The notes under the pieces are model-generated. The model ran no database searches. It was not told where the DNA came from and saw only the letters and a list, made by a program, of their open reading frames with translations. From Escarpia spicata (lineage: Eukaryota; Annelida; Polychaeta; Sabellida; Siboglinidae), in contig OZ023208.1 in NCBI GenBank assembly GCA_963995525.1, forward strand, positions 18,243,019 to 18,307,018: 64,000 bases of DNA. Reading direction: 5' to 3'. The position numbers and the translations under genes were made by a program. Shown here in pieces: positions 1 to 12,900 of this stretch. Every line of letters begins with the position of its first letter. Position 1 is the first letter of the stretch.

Positions 1-97
1 AAGTTTAGTTGGAAAGGGAGAAAGTTGAAGCATATATGGCTTATTAGCATTTTCCTCCAAACGTCAATATAACATGTGCTTCATACTAACAGAAATA

Positions 98-328
98 GTC
101 TGGTGCAGGCGATATGTTTGCTGTCGTTAGTTCTCGGGAACACATGACAAGCGTGCGCTGAATCTAGTGATTGGGTTGTTGATAAGGATTTATTTATGAC
201 AAATACTGTTGCAAACTAACAACACTAAATAAATCAATCCTTATCAACAACACAATCACTAGATTCCGCACACGCTTGTCTTGTGTTACCGAGAACTAAC
301 GACAGCAAACATATCGCCTGCACCAGAC
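98..328. repeat. Fold-back element with ~100-bp inverted arms
   Basis: The left arm (98-197) and right arm (226-328) are near-perfect reverse complements around a loop of about 30 bp. The outer ends read GTCTGGTGCAGGCGATATG and its complement; the inner ends are AT-rich, with a 3-base insertion in the right arm. No coding capacity is visible. It looks like a fold-back or MITE-type non-autonomous DNA element. A family cannot be assigned by eye. Confidence 0.85.
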
Positions 329-805
329 TGTTCTATAAATAGCCGCAGACGCCAAGCGTCGGCTGACAAAATACTTCTGCCGTGGAATAGCGCAATCTAT
401 ACAGGGCCCCTTTAAATCTCTAGGGCTTACTAAACTATCACCGCATTGCATTTTGTCAATTCATTCCACGATAAATGATACATGATTAATTTACAGAATA
501 TTTAAATCAGACAAAGTGTAGACTGCGATGGGAGGACTGTGTAAAAACAGATTTGGAAGGATTGGGAGAGGAGTGAGAACGAAAGCAAAAGATGGAGTGG
601 AGATGGTTGGTGGAGAGAGCAGTGCAAGATCAGTGAGGGAAAAGAAAAAGATAACAGAAATCAAGGATCATAATTGAGGTAAACGTCTCCTCTGACAGAC
701 AGGGAAACAAGAGAAGAACAACCAGTGTTCACCAATCCCGGCTACTTATCTCCCAGTTCTGGATCGACAGTGAAACTGTCTGTTTAACTGGTTCTCCTCT
801 TGTAG

Positions 806-936
806 GTGAATCGGAGAATCGACGTCCCTCGCTCTGCAGTAGGACCAAAAGTCGGTCGAACTTGGAGCCCGTCAGAGAGGCAGAAGTAGTGACTGAATTT
901 GACAGCGAGTTCGACTTGGACGATGAATCTGCCTGG
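806..936 (+). CDS. Gene A exon a
   Basis: The acceptor is CCTCTTGTAG and the donor is TGG|GTGAGA. The exon enters in phase 1 and leaves in phase 0. It gives 43 full codons starting ESENRRPS and ending with an acidic stretch, FDSEFDLDDESAW. It lacks an in-frame ATG, so at least one upstream exon exists. Confidence 0.7.
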
Positions 937-3900
937 GTGAGATATAGTTGTACCAATAGGTGTAGCCAACTGTCACCCGAGTGTTCTGTCTTAGCTGACC
1001 AGGCATGATGTCATCACGTTTGGGTCACCGGAATAATTAGGAAGCATTAGACATTGGCCCACTTCTGGAAATGTTATTTACTTTTTCCTTTGTAATCTTG
1101 TGCCAATATATTTTAGCAATATAAATTAATGAGTGACCACATTTGGCCATCCCTGTGGCCTCACCTTTCCAAGAGCTTAGATACACCATGCCAACCATGT
1201 ATGGCCATTTTGTGTGGCTGCATGTTCAGATTCTGATAGAAGAAGACATCTGCTTCTTATCCATCTGTGTCTCCATAGTTATATAGGACAAGGACATCTG
1301 TAGGATGCAGCACTAACAAGTAAGTAGCCACTCTTACTCGGTACTGCATCCTACAACATTTTGTATCAGAAGTTGGATTATGACCGAGATGGAATATTCC
1401 ATGGCACTTATCTACTAAACACTGTAGGATGCTTCAACAATTCTCCAACAGATTGAGATGGATGCAGATGATTTTAACGTATCTGTCACCAATTTACTTA
1501 TGTGTGAATACACTAATTTAAACACATTAACGTCTATGTTTTGTTACAGGCCAGTGTTCCCCCGTCGCATGTGTTTGGACGTTTTGCACAGTACAGAAAA
1601 CTGGTGAGTGGACACATTTATAAACATGTTAGCAGCTACGGTATCCACAATGTATCAGGAGAAGTTCTGCACAATTTGATGTCAAATTGTTTTAATAAAC
1701 ATAATCGTTGTCTAGAATCAGCTCAAGTGTCGCCGACGTTGCAGTGGTTATTGTTTCTATGGTTGCAGGTACAAGAGAAGATGGCCAAGATGGACAGTGA
1801 TCTTAAGACGGCCATCATGAAGACCGTGCGTAAAGTGAAGACGCTGAAGGCACAGTTTCAAGACCACAAGCACAAGTGGCAAACTGTGAGTTGATTTAAT
1901 GGCACGTCAGGGAGTCACCTAAGGAGGCAAGGGGAAAGAAGTGAATAAGGGTTGGAGAACATCTCAATGTCATAGTAGATTGCAGCTAGAAGCTTAATGA
2001 TGATGAAAGGGTGGAGCGATCATGGTATATAATGATACTATCAGAACTTGCCAAAAGTGGAGCGCAGTGGCACAGTGCCTAGAGCATCGGACTCTCAATC
2101 GAGAGAACTTGGGTTCAAATTCTGTGCTGCTATATCGAATTTTGGGCACGTTTGTTCACTCTACATTGCTCAAGTTCATGCAGCTGTGTGAATGAGTACC
2201 TTGCTATAGACCGTGGTGGATATTTATGTATGAATAATCTTCATGCATTAATTTCAGCATAGCTGAATGCTTTCCAGGCAGTAAAGTGTAAAAAGAATGT
2301 TCCATCCTTTATGGCTGTAAACTGTCGTGGGGAGAAACTGAGTGAAACAGAGAAAGAATGTGGTACTGAAGTGGTGAGTGTTTGTGTCTAGGAGCGAGAA
2401 GTCCTGCTCCAGCAAGTGGAGCAAGCATATGAGCTCCAGGGACAGGCAGAGAAAGATGCAGACAAAGCACTGAACCACCTCGAAGACTTCATCAATGAAC
2501 AGGAACAGTTGGTAATTGGTTGCAATTAGTTCAATTATTGCTTTGTTTTTGTACAAAATCAAACTTAAATATAACTTCAACCCGCTGGCCTCCCGAGTAG
2601 AGCAGGTATCTAAAATAACTTTTATGACTGCAGATGGCCATTTTTGAAAATTACCACTACAGGAGCGATGGCTCAATATCCTAATCTCTTTATAATATAA
2701 GTATCTACACGTGTGCCAAAGTTGGTACTTTTATTACAAAATGCATAATTCGTCTGACTATGAGAAACCCTCCTTGAACCTAGCAAATTATTCTGCTGTT
2801 TGGTATAGAGCAGTCTTGTTCTTTCAGGATGCAATGGAGGAAAAGGTTATGTGTGAACAACAGGAAGCAAAGAAAGCTGATGACCTGAAGAAGGCAGAAG
2901 AAAAACAAGCTGAAGAGATGGGTGAGATTGCGGAAGAATCTGAAAGTGAGGTTCTGCTCTCTCAGACAGACGATGCCAAGGTCAGTGATACACTGTCAGT
3001 GTTTGTATATTGTGATGTCAAGGTCAGAGGAAGTGATGTCAAGGTCATAATGATGTGGGGCCAAGGTCTGGAAGGTGGTGTAAAGATCAGATATATGTAT
3101 TATCAGGGTTAATTGAGAGTTATGTCACAGTTGATGAGCATTTGTGTTGTGGGATGTGGGGTGAGTGGGTGGTTTGGTATGATATTAATCAGTTGAATAA
3201 TGTATATATTTTATGATAGAAGACTCCTGTACCAGTTCAAGAAGCAGTGTTGATATCTGTGAAATTTTCTTACCAAACACATTTAGACATGCAAACACTC
3301 ATGCACGCCCACACATGCACACCATCACATTGTCTTGTCATGGTTGTTGTTTAGGCTGCGGAGGTACTGCGACACAGTGCAGAATCAACCGCGGAGAACC
3401 CGGACGACAAGGTGTGTGGGAACGTGACATTTGCATTCACCCTGTCAGCATGCGTGCATGTCTGGCCTGCCTGCATCCACAGTACGCACACTAATGCATC
3501 TGGAATGTGCACTGACTGCACCAATTGGCTTCAGCTTTGCTTGCTTCATAATTAACAAAGTTAATTTTATGTGCCACTTGCAGTAATATAGATTGCTTCT
3601 TGTCAAGATGTTGTTGCAGAATGAAGAAACTACAATACTGCCAAAATAGCTTTATGATCAATGGTTACTTTCGGCTGTTATTGTTTGCCAAGTTAAATTT
3701 CCAAATTTATGTTGTAGTATCAAATTCATATTTGAGACACAGGAATGTGACCATAATATTGTAACATTGGTTTCTCCTGTGTATGCAACATGGCCGATTT
3801 TATAATAAATGTTTGGCACTTGTCCAACTTGTTGAATATATAGTTATATATGGTATCTCCGTGTGTATAGGAAACCCAGTCATGAACGTTTTGGCGATTT

Positions 3901-6900
3901 CACATTTTACTGATAACAGAAACAACTATTTTGTCAGCAACCCTTTTATGCTTTATGACAAGTGTTGACAATACTGTGTCAGCAACTCTGCTGAGTAGTT
4001 CATGTAAATTGTTGCACAAACCCAGTGTGTTGCCACTAAGCCTTGCGTGTCAGCACTAAGCCACAAGGCAGCGTGTACACTTTATGTTGTAGCTTCCCAC
4101 AGCATCTCCAATCCCATGCACTCCCTCCTTCCCTTCCCAAACCCCTCACACATCTTTCCAGCATCCTTGTCTGATCCCTCAAGCCACTTCCCAGTTGCAT
4201 CTTCCCCCTGTCACTTATAATGAACTAGTCACACCACCTGCACAGCATAACTTAGTGACCAAAAGTGCAATGGTCATTCCCATAAGACGTCCAATCCATT
4301 GTCCAGCTTCAGGTATGTCGGTTGATGATGTCAAGAGGGAATGCTTGACTGAGCAAGGTGACCAAATCGCTGTAGACAACATTCAGCAAAGTGACCAGGT
4401 CACAAAGAGCTCATCTAGTATACAGCTGGACGACACTCGTAGAATAGTGGTCATTGAGGAGGGTTTGGCGGTCACCGCAATGGGTCAGTCAGTAATGTCC
4501 AGTGTCACCACATTTCCAGAAGTGACAGAACCATTGCAACACACGACAAGTGTCACACCTGTGATGACATCCAGTGATGAGATCCTGCAAGAGGTAGACC
4601 AGACACATGTCAGTACAGTAACACAGTTGCTTGCTCTAAATGAGACAGGATGCAATGACAAACCAAAAATTACTGCAGAAAGTGATTTTCCTGTACAAGT
4701 CACCAAGAAGACACTAGCAACTCACCATGTATCACACCAGACAGGGGACACTCGGAGAATGTCACATGTCACTTTAGTTGATGGTGATGTCTCAGTAGTT
4801 GCATCCCCGCAGCCTCTTTCCCCTCTCCCTACATCCCCACATCATCCCAGACACCTTCAGAGTTTCCCACCAGACCTGCAATCACCCCTTTCCTCCTCTC
4901 ATTCCATCTACCACCCCACATCTCACCCCAGCCCTGTCCCCCAGAATGCCCTGCCCATATCCCAGCCGCCCAACTCCTTTGTGTCAGAAACCCTGATGTC
5001 CAAATCCTTCTCAGGAATTCCCTGTCATTCCCAACATTTGGTCTCTCGCTCCCAATTCCCTGAATCTCGCTGGGAGATGAATCGTGAGAACACATTGCAT
5101 CCTAACAAAGCCCCGCATACTGCAGCACTCGCAGCACAGGTACTGCTTGCTTCCTGTAGGTGTGACGTCTTCTGTAGGTTATGTTAGTTCTCTGACACCA
5201 CTTCTAGTACTGTTTACTTCCTGTGGTTGTGATGTTTTGTAGGTTATGTTAGTTGTCTGACATCACTTCTGGTACTGCTTGCTTCCTGTGGTTGTGATGT
5301 TTTTGTAGGTTATGTTAGTTGTCTGACACCACTTCTAGTACTGCTTGCTTCCTGTGGTTGTGATGTTTTTGTAGGTTATGTTAGTTTTAACAAGATTTAA
5401 CAAGATTGCCATCCAGAAAATTACTCTGGATGGCAGTTGGACAAGGAAGCCTTTTGGCTTATCGAGAGTCCAATACTTTTTATCTACATGTATCCCGCCT
5501 TTTTAAGGTGTGTGTCGATTTTATTTTTAAACATATTCACGCTACTAGCACCAACACAATCAGGAGATAATCTGTTCCATTCATTTACAGTCCTTTGTGA
5601 GAATGAGAACTTTCTTATATCTAATCTACACTGCTCCTTTACTAATGTAGCTTCATGTCCTCTGGTCCTTCTATCTTTCTTAACTGAGAAAAAAATGTTT
5701 CTATCAATATTTTCATAACCATTCAATATTTTAAACACTTCTATGTGATCTCCTCTCAATCTCCTGGTCTCTAGTGTTGTTAAACCACATTCTTTTAGGC
5801 GTATTTCGTAACTAAGATCCCCCAGATTTTGTATCATTTTAGTCGCTCTCCTCTGTACTCTTTCTAGCATATCTATGTCCTTCTTGCGATATGGCCTCCA
5901 TGCTTGTATACAATATTCTAAATGAGGCCTCACTATTGTTTTGTACAGCGGTACTATTAATTCTTTTTTCTTATACGCTATATTTCGCCTAATTAATCCA
6001 AGGATTTGATTTCCCTTTGACGCTGCAATTCCGCACTGCTCTGAAACCTTCATATCAGCACTAATGGTTAACCCTAAGTCCTTTTCTTTTACAGTAGTAC
6101 TTAGAACAGTACCCCCCATTTTATATTTTACCTCTTCATTCCCATGACCTGTGTGGAGGCATTTAAATTTCCCAAAATTGAACAGCATTTGCCACTTTTC
6201 AGACCATTTGATCAACCTATCAAGATCATCTTGTAAATGCTGTCTGTCTCCATCACTTTTAATCCTTCTAAACACTTTTGTATCATCCGCAAATGTTAAC
6301 ACCTTGCTTGTTATATCATCGTCCAAATCGTTGATATATATTAAGAATAATATAGGTCCTAGTACTGATCCCTGTGGTACCCCACTCAATACCGATTTCC
6401 AGTTTGAAGCCTCCCCATCAACTACTACACGTTGTCTTCTGTCATTCAGCCATTTTTCTATCCAGTTTATTATACCATTTCCTATGCCATGGGCCTTTAG
6501 CTTAAGGAGTAATCTTTGATGTGGTACTTTGTCGAAAGCTTTTTGAAAATCTAAATAGATGATATCTACTGGTGATCCCTCATCTACCCACCTAGTGATG
6601 TCTTCCAAAAAACATAACATATTTGTTAAGCATGACCTCGCTTTTAAAAACCCATGTTGAGATGGGTTTATCAAGTTATGTTTAACAAGAAAATCCACCA
6701 TGTGATCTTTAATTAGTCTTTCTAATAATTTGCAAATCACTGATGTTAAACTCACTGGTCTATAGTTCTCTGACTTGTTTCTCGAACCTTTTTTAAATAA
6801 CGGTATAATGTTTGCCTCTTTCCATTCTAAAGGAACCACTCCCTCTTCTAATGACAAATTGAAAACTGTTGCAAGCGGTGCGCTAATTTGTTCTACAATT

Positions 6901-9900
6901 TCCAATAGTAGTTTGGGCGGAATCCCGTCCACTCCAGGTGATTTATTATCCTTCATAGCCCTTATTTTCTTAGCTACCATTTCCGAGGTTACAACTAACT
7001 GTCCTAAATAGTCTGAATCTGCCCCCTTGAACTTAGCCTCTGGTACTGGCAGTGAACTAATATCTTCCCTGGTAAACACTGAACTAAAATACTCATTCAG
7101 GTCTTCTGCCATTAAGAATCCCTCTGATATTGTATTTCCAGCACTATCTTCTAGAGGACCGACCTTATCCTGAACTTTCTGTTTGCTTCGAATATACGCA
7201 TAAAAACTCTTACTGTCATGTTTTATATTACAAGCTAATTTTTTTTCATAGCTTCTCTTTGAATTTCTAATTTCAGCTGTAGCTTGATTAAGTGCTTCTT
7301 TATAAATGTTGTAGTCTTCATCATTTCCAGTAGTTGTCTGACATCACTTCTGGTACAGCTTGCTTCCTGTGGTTGTGATGTCTTTTTGTAGGTTATGTTT
7401 GTTCTCTGACATCACTTCTAGTACTGCTTGCTTCCAGTGGTTGTGATGTCTTTTTGTAGGTTATGTTTGTTCTCTGACATCACTTCTAGTACTCCTTGCT
7501 TCCTGTCGTTGTGATGTTTTTTGTAGGTTAGTCAATAATCATACAGCAGTTCTAGTAGTAAATGCTTCATGTAGTTATATCTTTTGTAGGTTATGTGAAT
7601 TATCATGCATCACTTCTAGTACTGCTTGCTTCCTGTGGTTGTGATGTCATCATAGCTTACGTTACTTCTCATACATCACTTCTAGTACGGCATGCTTGTA
7701 GGTGTGATGTTTCTGTAGGTTGTGTGAACTGTTTCACATCACCTCATTTGCCGCTTGTTTCTTGTTTACAAGTGTAACATTTAATGTACTTTACAATATA
7801 CCCTCGTACATCATTACATGTATTGCATAATAATGTTTTTCTTTTGTGTTTCCAGTACCTCATGTATACTTTGTTGTCAATGTCATGACACATTATTTAT
7901 TAAATTATTCATATGGCACATTTAAAACAGGCAGGATTGATTGTGCAAAATGTAGTGTAAACATACTGAATAGTTATGATAACAGTGCTCATTGAAATGC
8001 ATTACTCTTGTAAAAAGTTATTTATCTACTCATACTAGCGGTACGGAATGTTACATGGGCAAAACCTTTTATTTATTCTTCAATTTTTACACTAAATGTA
8101 TATTACATATCTGCAGAGGTGATTTCATATACACAATATATCCATATGAAAGAGAGAGTGCGATGGTGCAATGATTAGCACATTAGTCTGGCATGCCAAC
8201 GGTCTGAGTTTAAAACCTGGACCGGGCACGCATGATACATTTGGTGTAAAACCTGGCTCAATATTGGGGACTGTGTATCCCTCGTGACTCGGAGATCACG
8301 TTAATGTTGGTCTTGTCTGAATTTGAGACATAAAAGAACCACTGAGGATGACAAGCACCCTGGCAGTGACAACCCTCAGTGCCAGCATAAAAAGATCGGC
8401 TTGGTGATAATGTTCTGAAAAAGGCTGACTAGTTGAACGAGACCTCATAAGACCCATAACATTGTAACCATAATATGTACAGTCACATCAGTTAATAGAA
8501 CGTTGCTGAATAACGTAACAATCTTTATTGCTTCATAAGAAGAATTCTTTTTATAACAGGCTCTTATAGACATCACATACAAACAGGTAATCATTTAAGA
8601 TGAAGTCAGTGAACAAGTGACGGGTGGACAGATGAAATATGAGATGAGTGTGTGAGTGACGAATGAATGATTCATGGAAATTGGTGGAAATAACTAGAAA
8701 AAAGCATCATAAAAAACTTGTCATGATACTACTGTACTTTCATCATTGATTGAATGTCCTTCCAGGAGTCGCGCCGTCAGAGTACGACTTTGACTGACCA
8801 GTCCCTACTGCGAGAACAACACCGCCAGGAGATCGAGACTTTGAGGATGTCAGCCGAGGAACGGCGGAAGAAGTTTCCCAGCGTCCTGTCCCTCCGATCC
8901 CAGGTCTCCGTCCTCTCTGACACACAGCTGGATGAGGATGGGGACATGCCCTTCCCTCCCGACACAGCAGGTGGGTGGGCCGGGGAAACTGGGGGCTCAC
9001 CTCCTGGGTGTCTCACACTCTCTAGATATTCTTCTTCTCGCATGTGTCTACAGCCTAGACTTGCAGTGTGTTGTCGAGCAGCCACTCACGGGTTGCCAGG
9101 TCCAGCTCTGCAATGTCTAAATGTGCTAAGTAAATAAATTAATGTTTTGTCACTTTTTGTTAATTTTATTTATTTATTTTAATTATTTTATTAATGAGGA
9201 TTTCCTCTTAATGAAATTCCTGTAGGATGTTCTTGCTGTAAACACTGTATTGGTTGCCTCCTGTAGCTCGTCACTGATTATGGAGATTGTTACAAAATAT
9301 ATAAGTTATATAAGTGTTACAGACCATATCTTTTGTTACTGGATGGTCTGCATGGCTGGTTGGTTTTGGCATAAATAGGTCTGGTGGGGGCCGGGGTGGG
9401 GGTACGTGTGAAATATATAATTTTTTTAGCTGTCCTTAGGAGTAGATACCATGCTACATAAGACATTTTCTTTACCTGTTTTACTGGTCATACAAGTTGT
9501 TACAAATTATGCAAATGTTACTGATGATGTAAGTTGTTGCTAATTGTAAAAGTTGTTATTGATGATGTAAGTTGTTGTTAATTGTAAAAGTTGTTATTGA
9601 TGATGTAAGTTGTTGCTAATTGTAAAAGTTGTTACTGATGATGTAAGTTGTTGCTAACTGTAAAAGTTGTTACTGATGATGTAAGTTGTTGCTAACTGTA
9701 AAAGTTGTTACTGATGATGTAAGTTGTTGCTAATTGTTAAAGTTGTTACTGATGATGTAAGTTGTTGCTAATTGTAAAAGTTGTTACTGATGATGTAAGT
9801 TGTTGCTAATTGTAAAAGTTGTTACTGATGATGCAAGTAAAAGTAATGCAGGTAATTACTGATACCACTTGTTATTACTGTTCGTCTGCCAGGTGAGGGT

Positions 9901-12900
9901 GGCCGATCTGTCTCTTTCCATGACGCTGGCACTTCTCCAATGACTGTGATGCCGGATCTGCCCAGCGCGATACAGTCGAGGTTTGTACATGAACAATTTG
10001 TGATTTCTCAGTACACTGACAAATTGAAATTATATTGACAGTATGTTAACGTACTTGCATTGTTCACCTGTTCTAACAGTCTTCATTGTTGTTTTTGGCA
10101 TTCAGTCTGGACTTGGTTGAATGGTAACTAAGCATGTTTTTCTCTGTGATTACTGATTATTAGTAACTAGATCTCTCTCTCCCTCTCTCTCTCCTCTGAT
10201 ACTCCCCCTTATGTCTGTCTGTCTCTCCCTCTGTCTGCATGGTTTGTTTACACCAATTGCATGTTTTCTTTACCATTTCACTGGAGATGCAGAACATGCA
10301 TTTTGTAATGTTCTCCCTGGAATAATTCCACTTGGCTTATCCATTTATCATATGTTTGCCCGTTGTTCTCTCACAGACTGCTTGTAGCAGCCATGCTCAC
10401 AATCACTTTTCTTGCATGGATAATGATGGCAGTCATTAGATAGTAATAACTGAAATAGTTGAATAAATGAAAACGCATACTGCAAAAACATGTACAGCTG
10501 TTCCAGCTGGTCTGTTGTGGTCATGGTAGCATAGTGGTTTTGGTGTCAGAAGTGGGATGTGTCACTCTTGAAGCTGCGTGTTACTGTTTGTGTGTAACTG
10601 GAGTCACAATGCAGTTATGCATATAGAAGATTGTAGTGTTTAGGCCATGTGTATGCATAGTTTTATTTTCCTGTTTCTAGGGCATCTTTCAGTTTAGTAT
10701 CTCATCCAGTGGTGCAAGAATATCTCAGCATGTATGCAGCAGTCGTTGACTTCAAAAATCACATCAGCGAACTATTTGCCAACAAAGGTACGTGACTAGG
10801 CAGTTCATTTTGTGAGTAATGCACTGTTGATGTCATGAGAGTGTCATCTGTCTTGCACCAGTCGCGTGTGCTGCTAGACTCTCAGCTAATTTGCAATGTG
10901 TTATCCAGAAAGTTAATGCACAGTAAATTATCTGGACCAGTCAGGTAGTTTTACAACCATGCATTATTCTCCTGGATAACACATGGCTGACTCGTTCAGA
11001 GAATCTTTATGTTGCACATATGTTTGTGAATGTCTATAGCTATTGCATACAACTCCTTACATGTGTGTAGCTGCCTGATATGGTAATCAACAAAGACATT
11101 TTGCTATTCTAATGAAATGAACTTAATTTTGAAAGTCATTTGACTTTGCAACAGTCAAATATAATGTTATCGCAGCAACTCACTCATTACAGTAGCCTTG
11201 TTCAAACTGGAGTCTTATTGCCACTATTGTGAATATTTCTGACAATGTAGGCTAAGCCTTTGCTGCCTGTATGCCTGTGGAGATTTGGCGTGGGTCTGAC
11301 ATATTTCAATGCACACAGAGATGATGTCACCAGCCCAGGTGTTGGCAGACATTGAGCCCGTAGAGTTCAACGAAGATGACCGAGTGCAGCCTCAGATTGA
11401 GGTTATGAACATGAACACCGTCAAGAGTAAGACTCTACAGTACACTGAATAGTATATCTTTACTCACTGACTCAACTATGAAATTAACTTTGTACATTTC
11501 GATAACCTTCACTAGCCTCTACAGTAAATGAATTGTGCACCATAGTTTTTCTTCTGCATGCGTTTCCCAACATGATTAACCTTTTCAAAAGTGCACCGAA
11601 TACTTGGTAACTGGTGGTTCAGTTGTCTGTATCTATCCCCAGGTGTCCTCTTGACTTTGTCTTATGGAACATCTTTGACTATGGTATAACATATGTACTG
11701 GACACATGTTTTAGACAGTCTAATGGTAATATTTTGTCATTTTTGTAATAATTATAAAGTGAGTAGATGTGAATGGATTTGCATGAAGGTGGAGAGCCAA
11801 GGGAGGTGTAGACGATAGAGTAGAGACATAGAGAGAACTCTGTTGTCGACTGACTCTGTCTCTGTTCTCTTTCAGTTCTTCGCCAGACTCTGGACCTCAT
11901 CTCTGCAGCCCTCGCTAATGAGAGTGTGAGTCACTGACCATATCACTGACCATGTCACTGAACATATCACTGACCGTATCACTGACCACATCACTGACCA
12001 TATCACTGACCTTATCACTGACCGTGTCACTGACCATATCACTGATTACATCACCACACCACTGACCACTCCGGGAACCAACTCATTCACCACGTCACTG
12101 ACCACACCACTGATCACTTACCTTAGCAAAATATCTATAGAATTTCTGTAGAATCATATAAAAACTGATGTGGTATTAAACATTCATTAAAATTATATAG
12201 ATTATTCAATAGAATTCTGCAGCCTATTCAATAGAATTGTATAGAATAGAAATATTTATCATATAAATATTTGTATGGCTACATTCACTTTTATATAATT
12301 CTAAATAGAAATTCTTTAGAAAATTCTATACAAATTCTATAAAGTTTTTTCTTCTATTGTTTCTTACCAAGAGTCACCAATGTTCTAAGATTACCCTGCA
12401 TCCTTATTTTGGCAACCCTTTCTATTGTTTCTTACTAAAAGTCACAAATGTTCTAAGATCACCCTGCACCCTTGTTTTGGCCACCCTTTCTATTATTTCT
12501 TACCAAGAGTCACTAGTGCTCTAAGATTACCCTGCACCCTTGTTTTGGCCATCCTTTCTAATGTTTCTTACCACAAATCACTAGTGTTCTAAAATTACCC
12601 TGCACCCTTATTTTTTTAACCACCCTTTCTATTGTTTCTTACCAAGAGTCGCTAGTATTCTAAAATTACCCTGCACCCTTATTTTGGTCACCCTTTCTAT
12701 TGTTTCTTACCAAGAGTCACTAGTGTTCTAAGATCACACTGCACCCTTATTTTGGTCACCCTTTCTATTGTTTCTTACCAAGAGTCACTAGTGTTCTAAG
12801 ATTACTCTGCACCCTTGTTTTGGCCACCCTTTCTATTGTTTCTTACCAAGAGTCACTAGTGTTCTAAGATTACCCTGCACCCTTATTTTTGTCACCCTTT

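Larger units (their letters stand above)
5140..7745 (+). repeat. 65-67 bp minisatellite starting at a splice donor, split by a LINE
   Basis: Units occur at 5140-5386 and 7331-about 7745. Each contains TAGTACTGCTTGCTTCCTG, then TGTGATG and GTAGGTTATGTTAGTT. The first GTACTG is the donor of exon g (5140), with later copies at 5207, 5272 and 5338. A LINE at 5387-7330 interrupts the array. The last units after 7520 are more divergent. Confidence 0.85.

Noticed and set aside
528..680. ATG-started frame (MGGLCKNRF...) ending near a donor-like GAG|GTAAAC, a candidate first exon of gene A
   Set aside because: The frame needed to join exon a contains a TGA just before the donor. Other donors inside give the wrong phase.
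1301..1354. TGTAGGATGCAG ... CTGCATCCTACA inverted pair
   Set aside because: Only 12 bases; a third direct copy at about 1425 suggests local duplication rather than an element.
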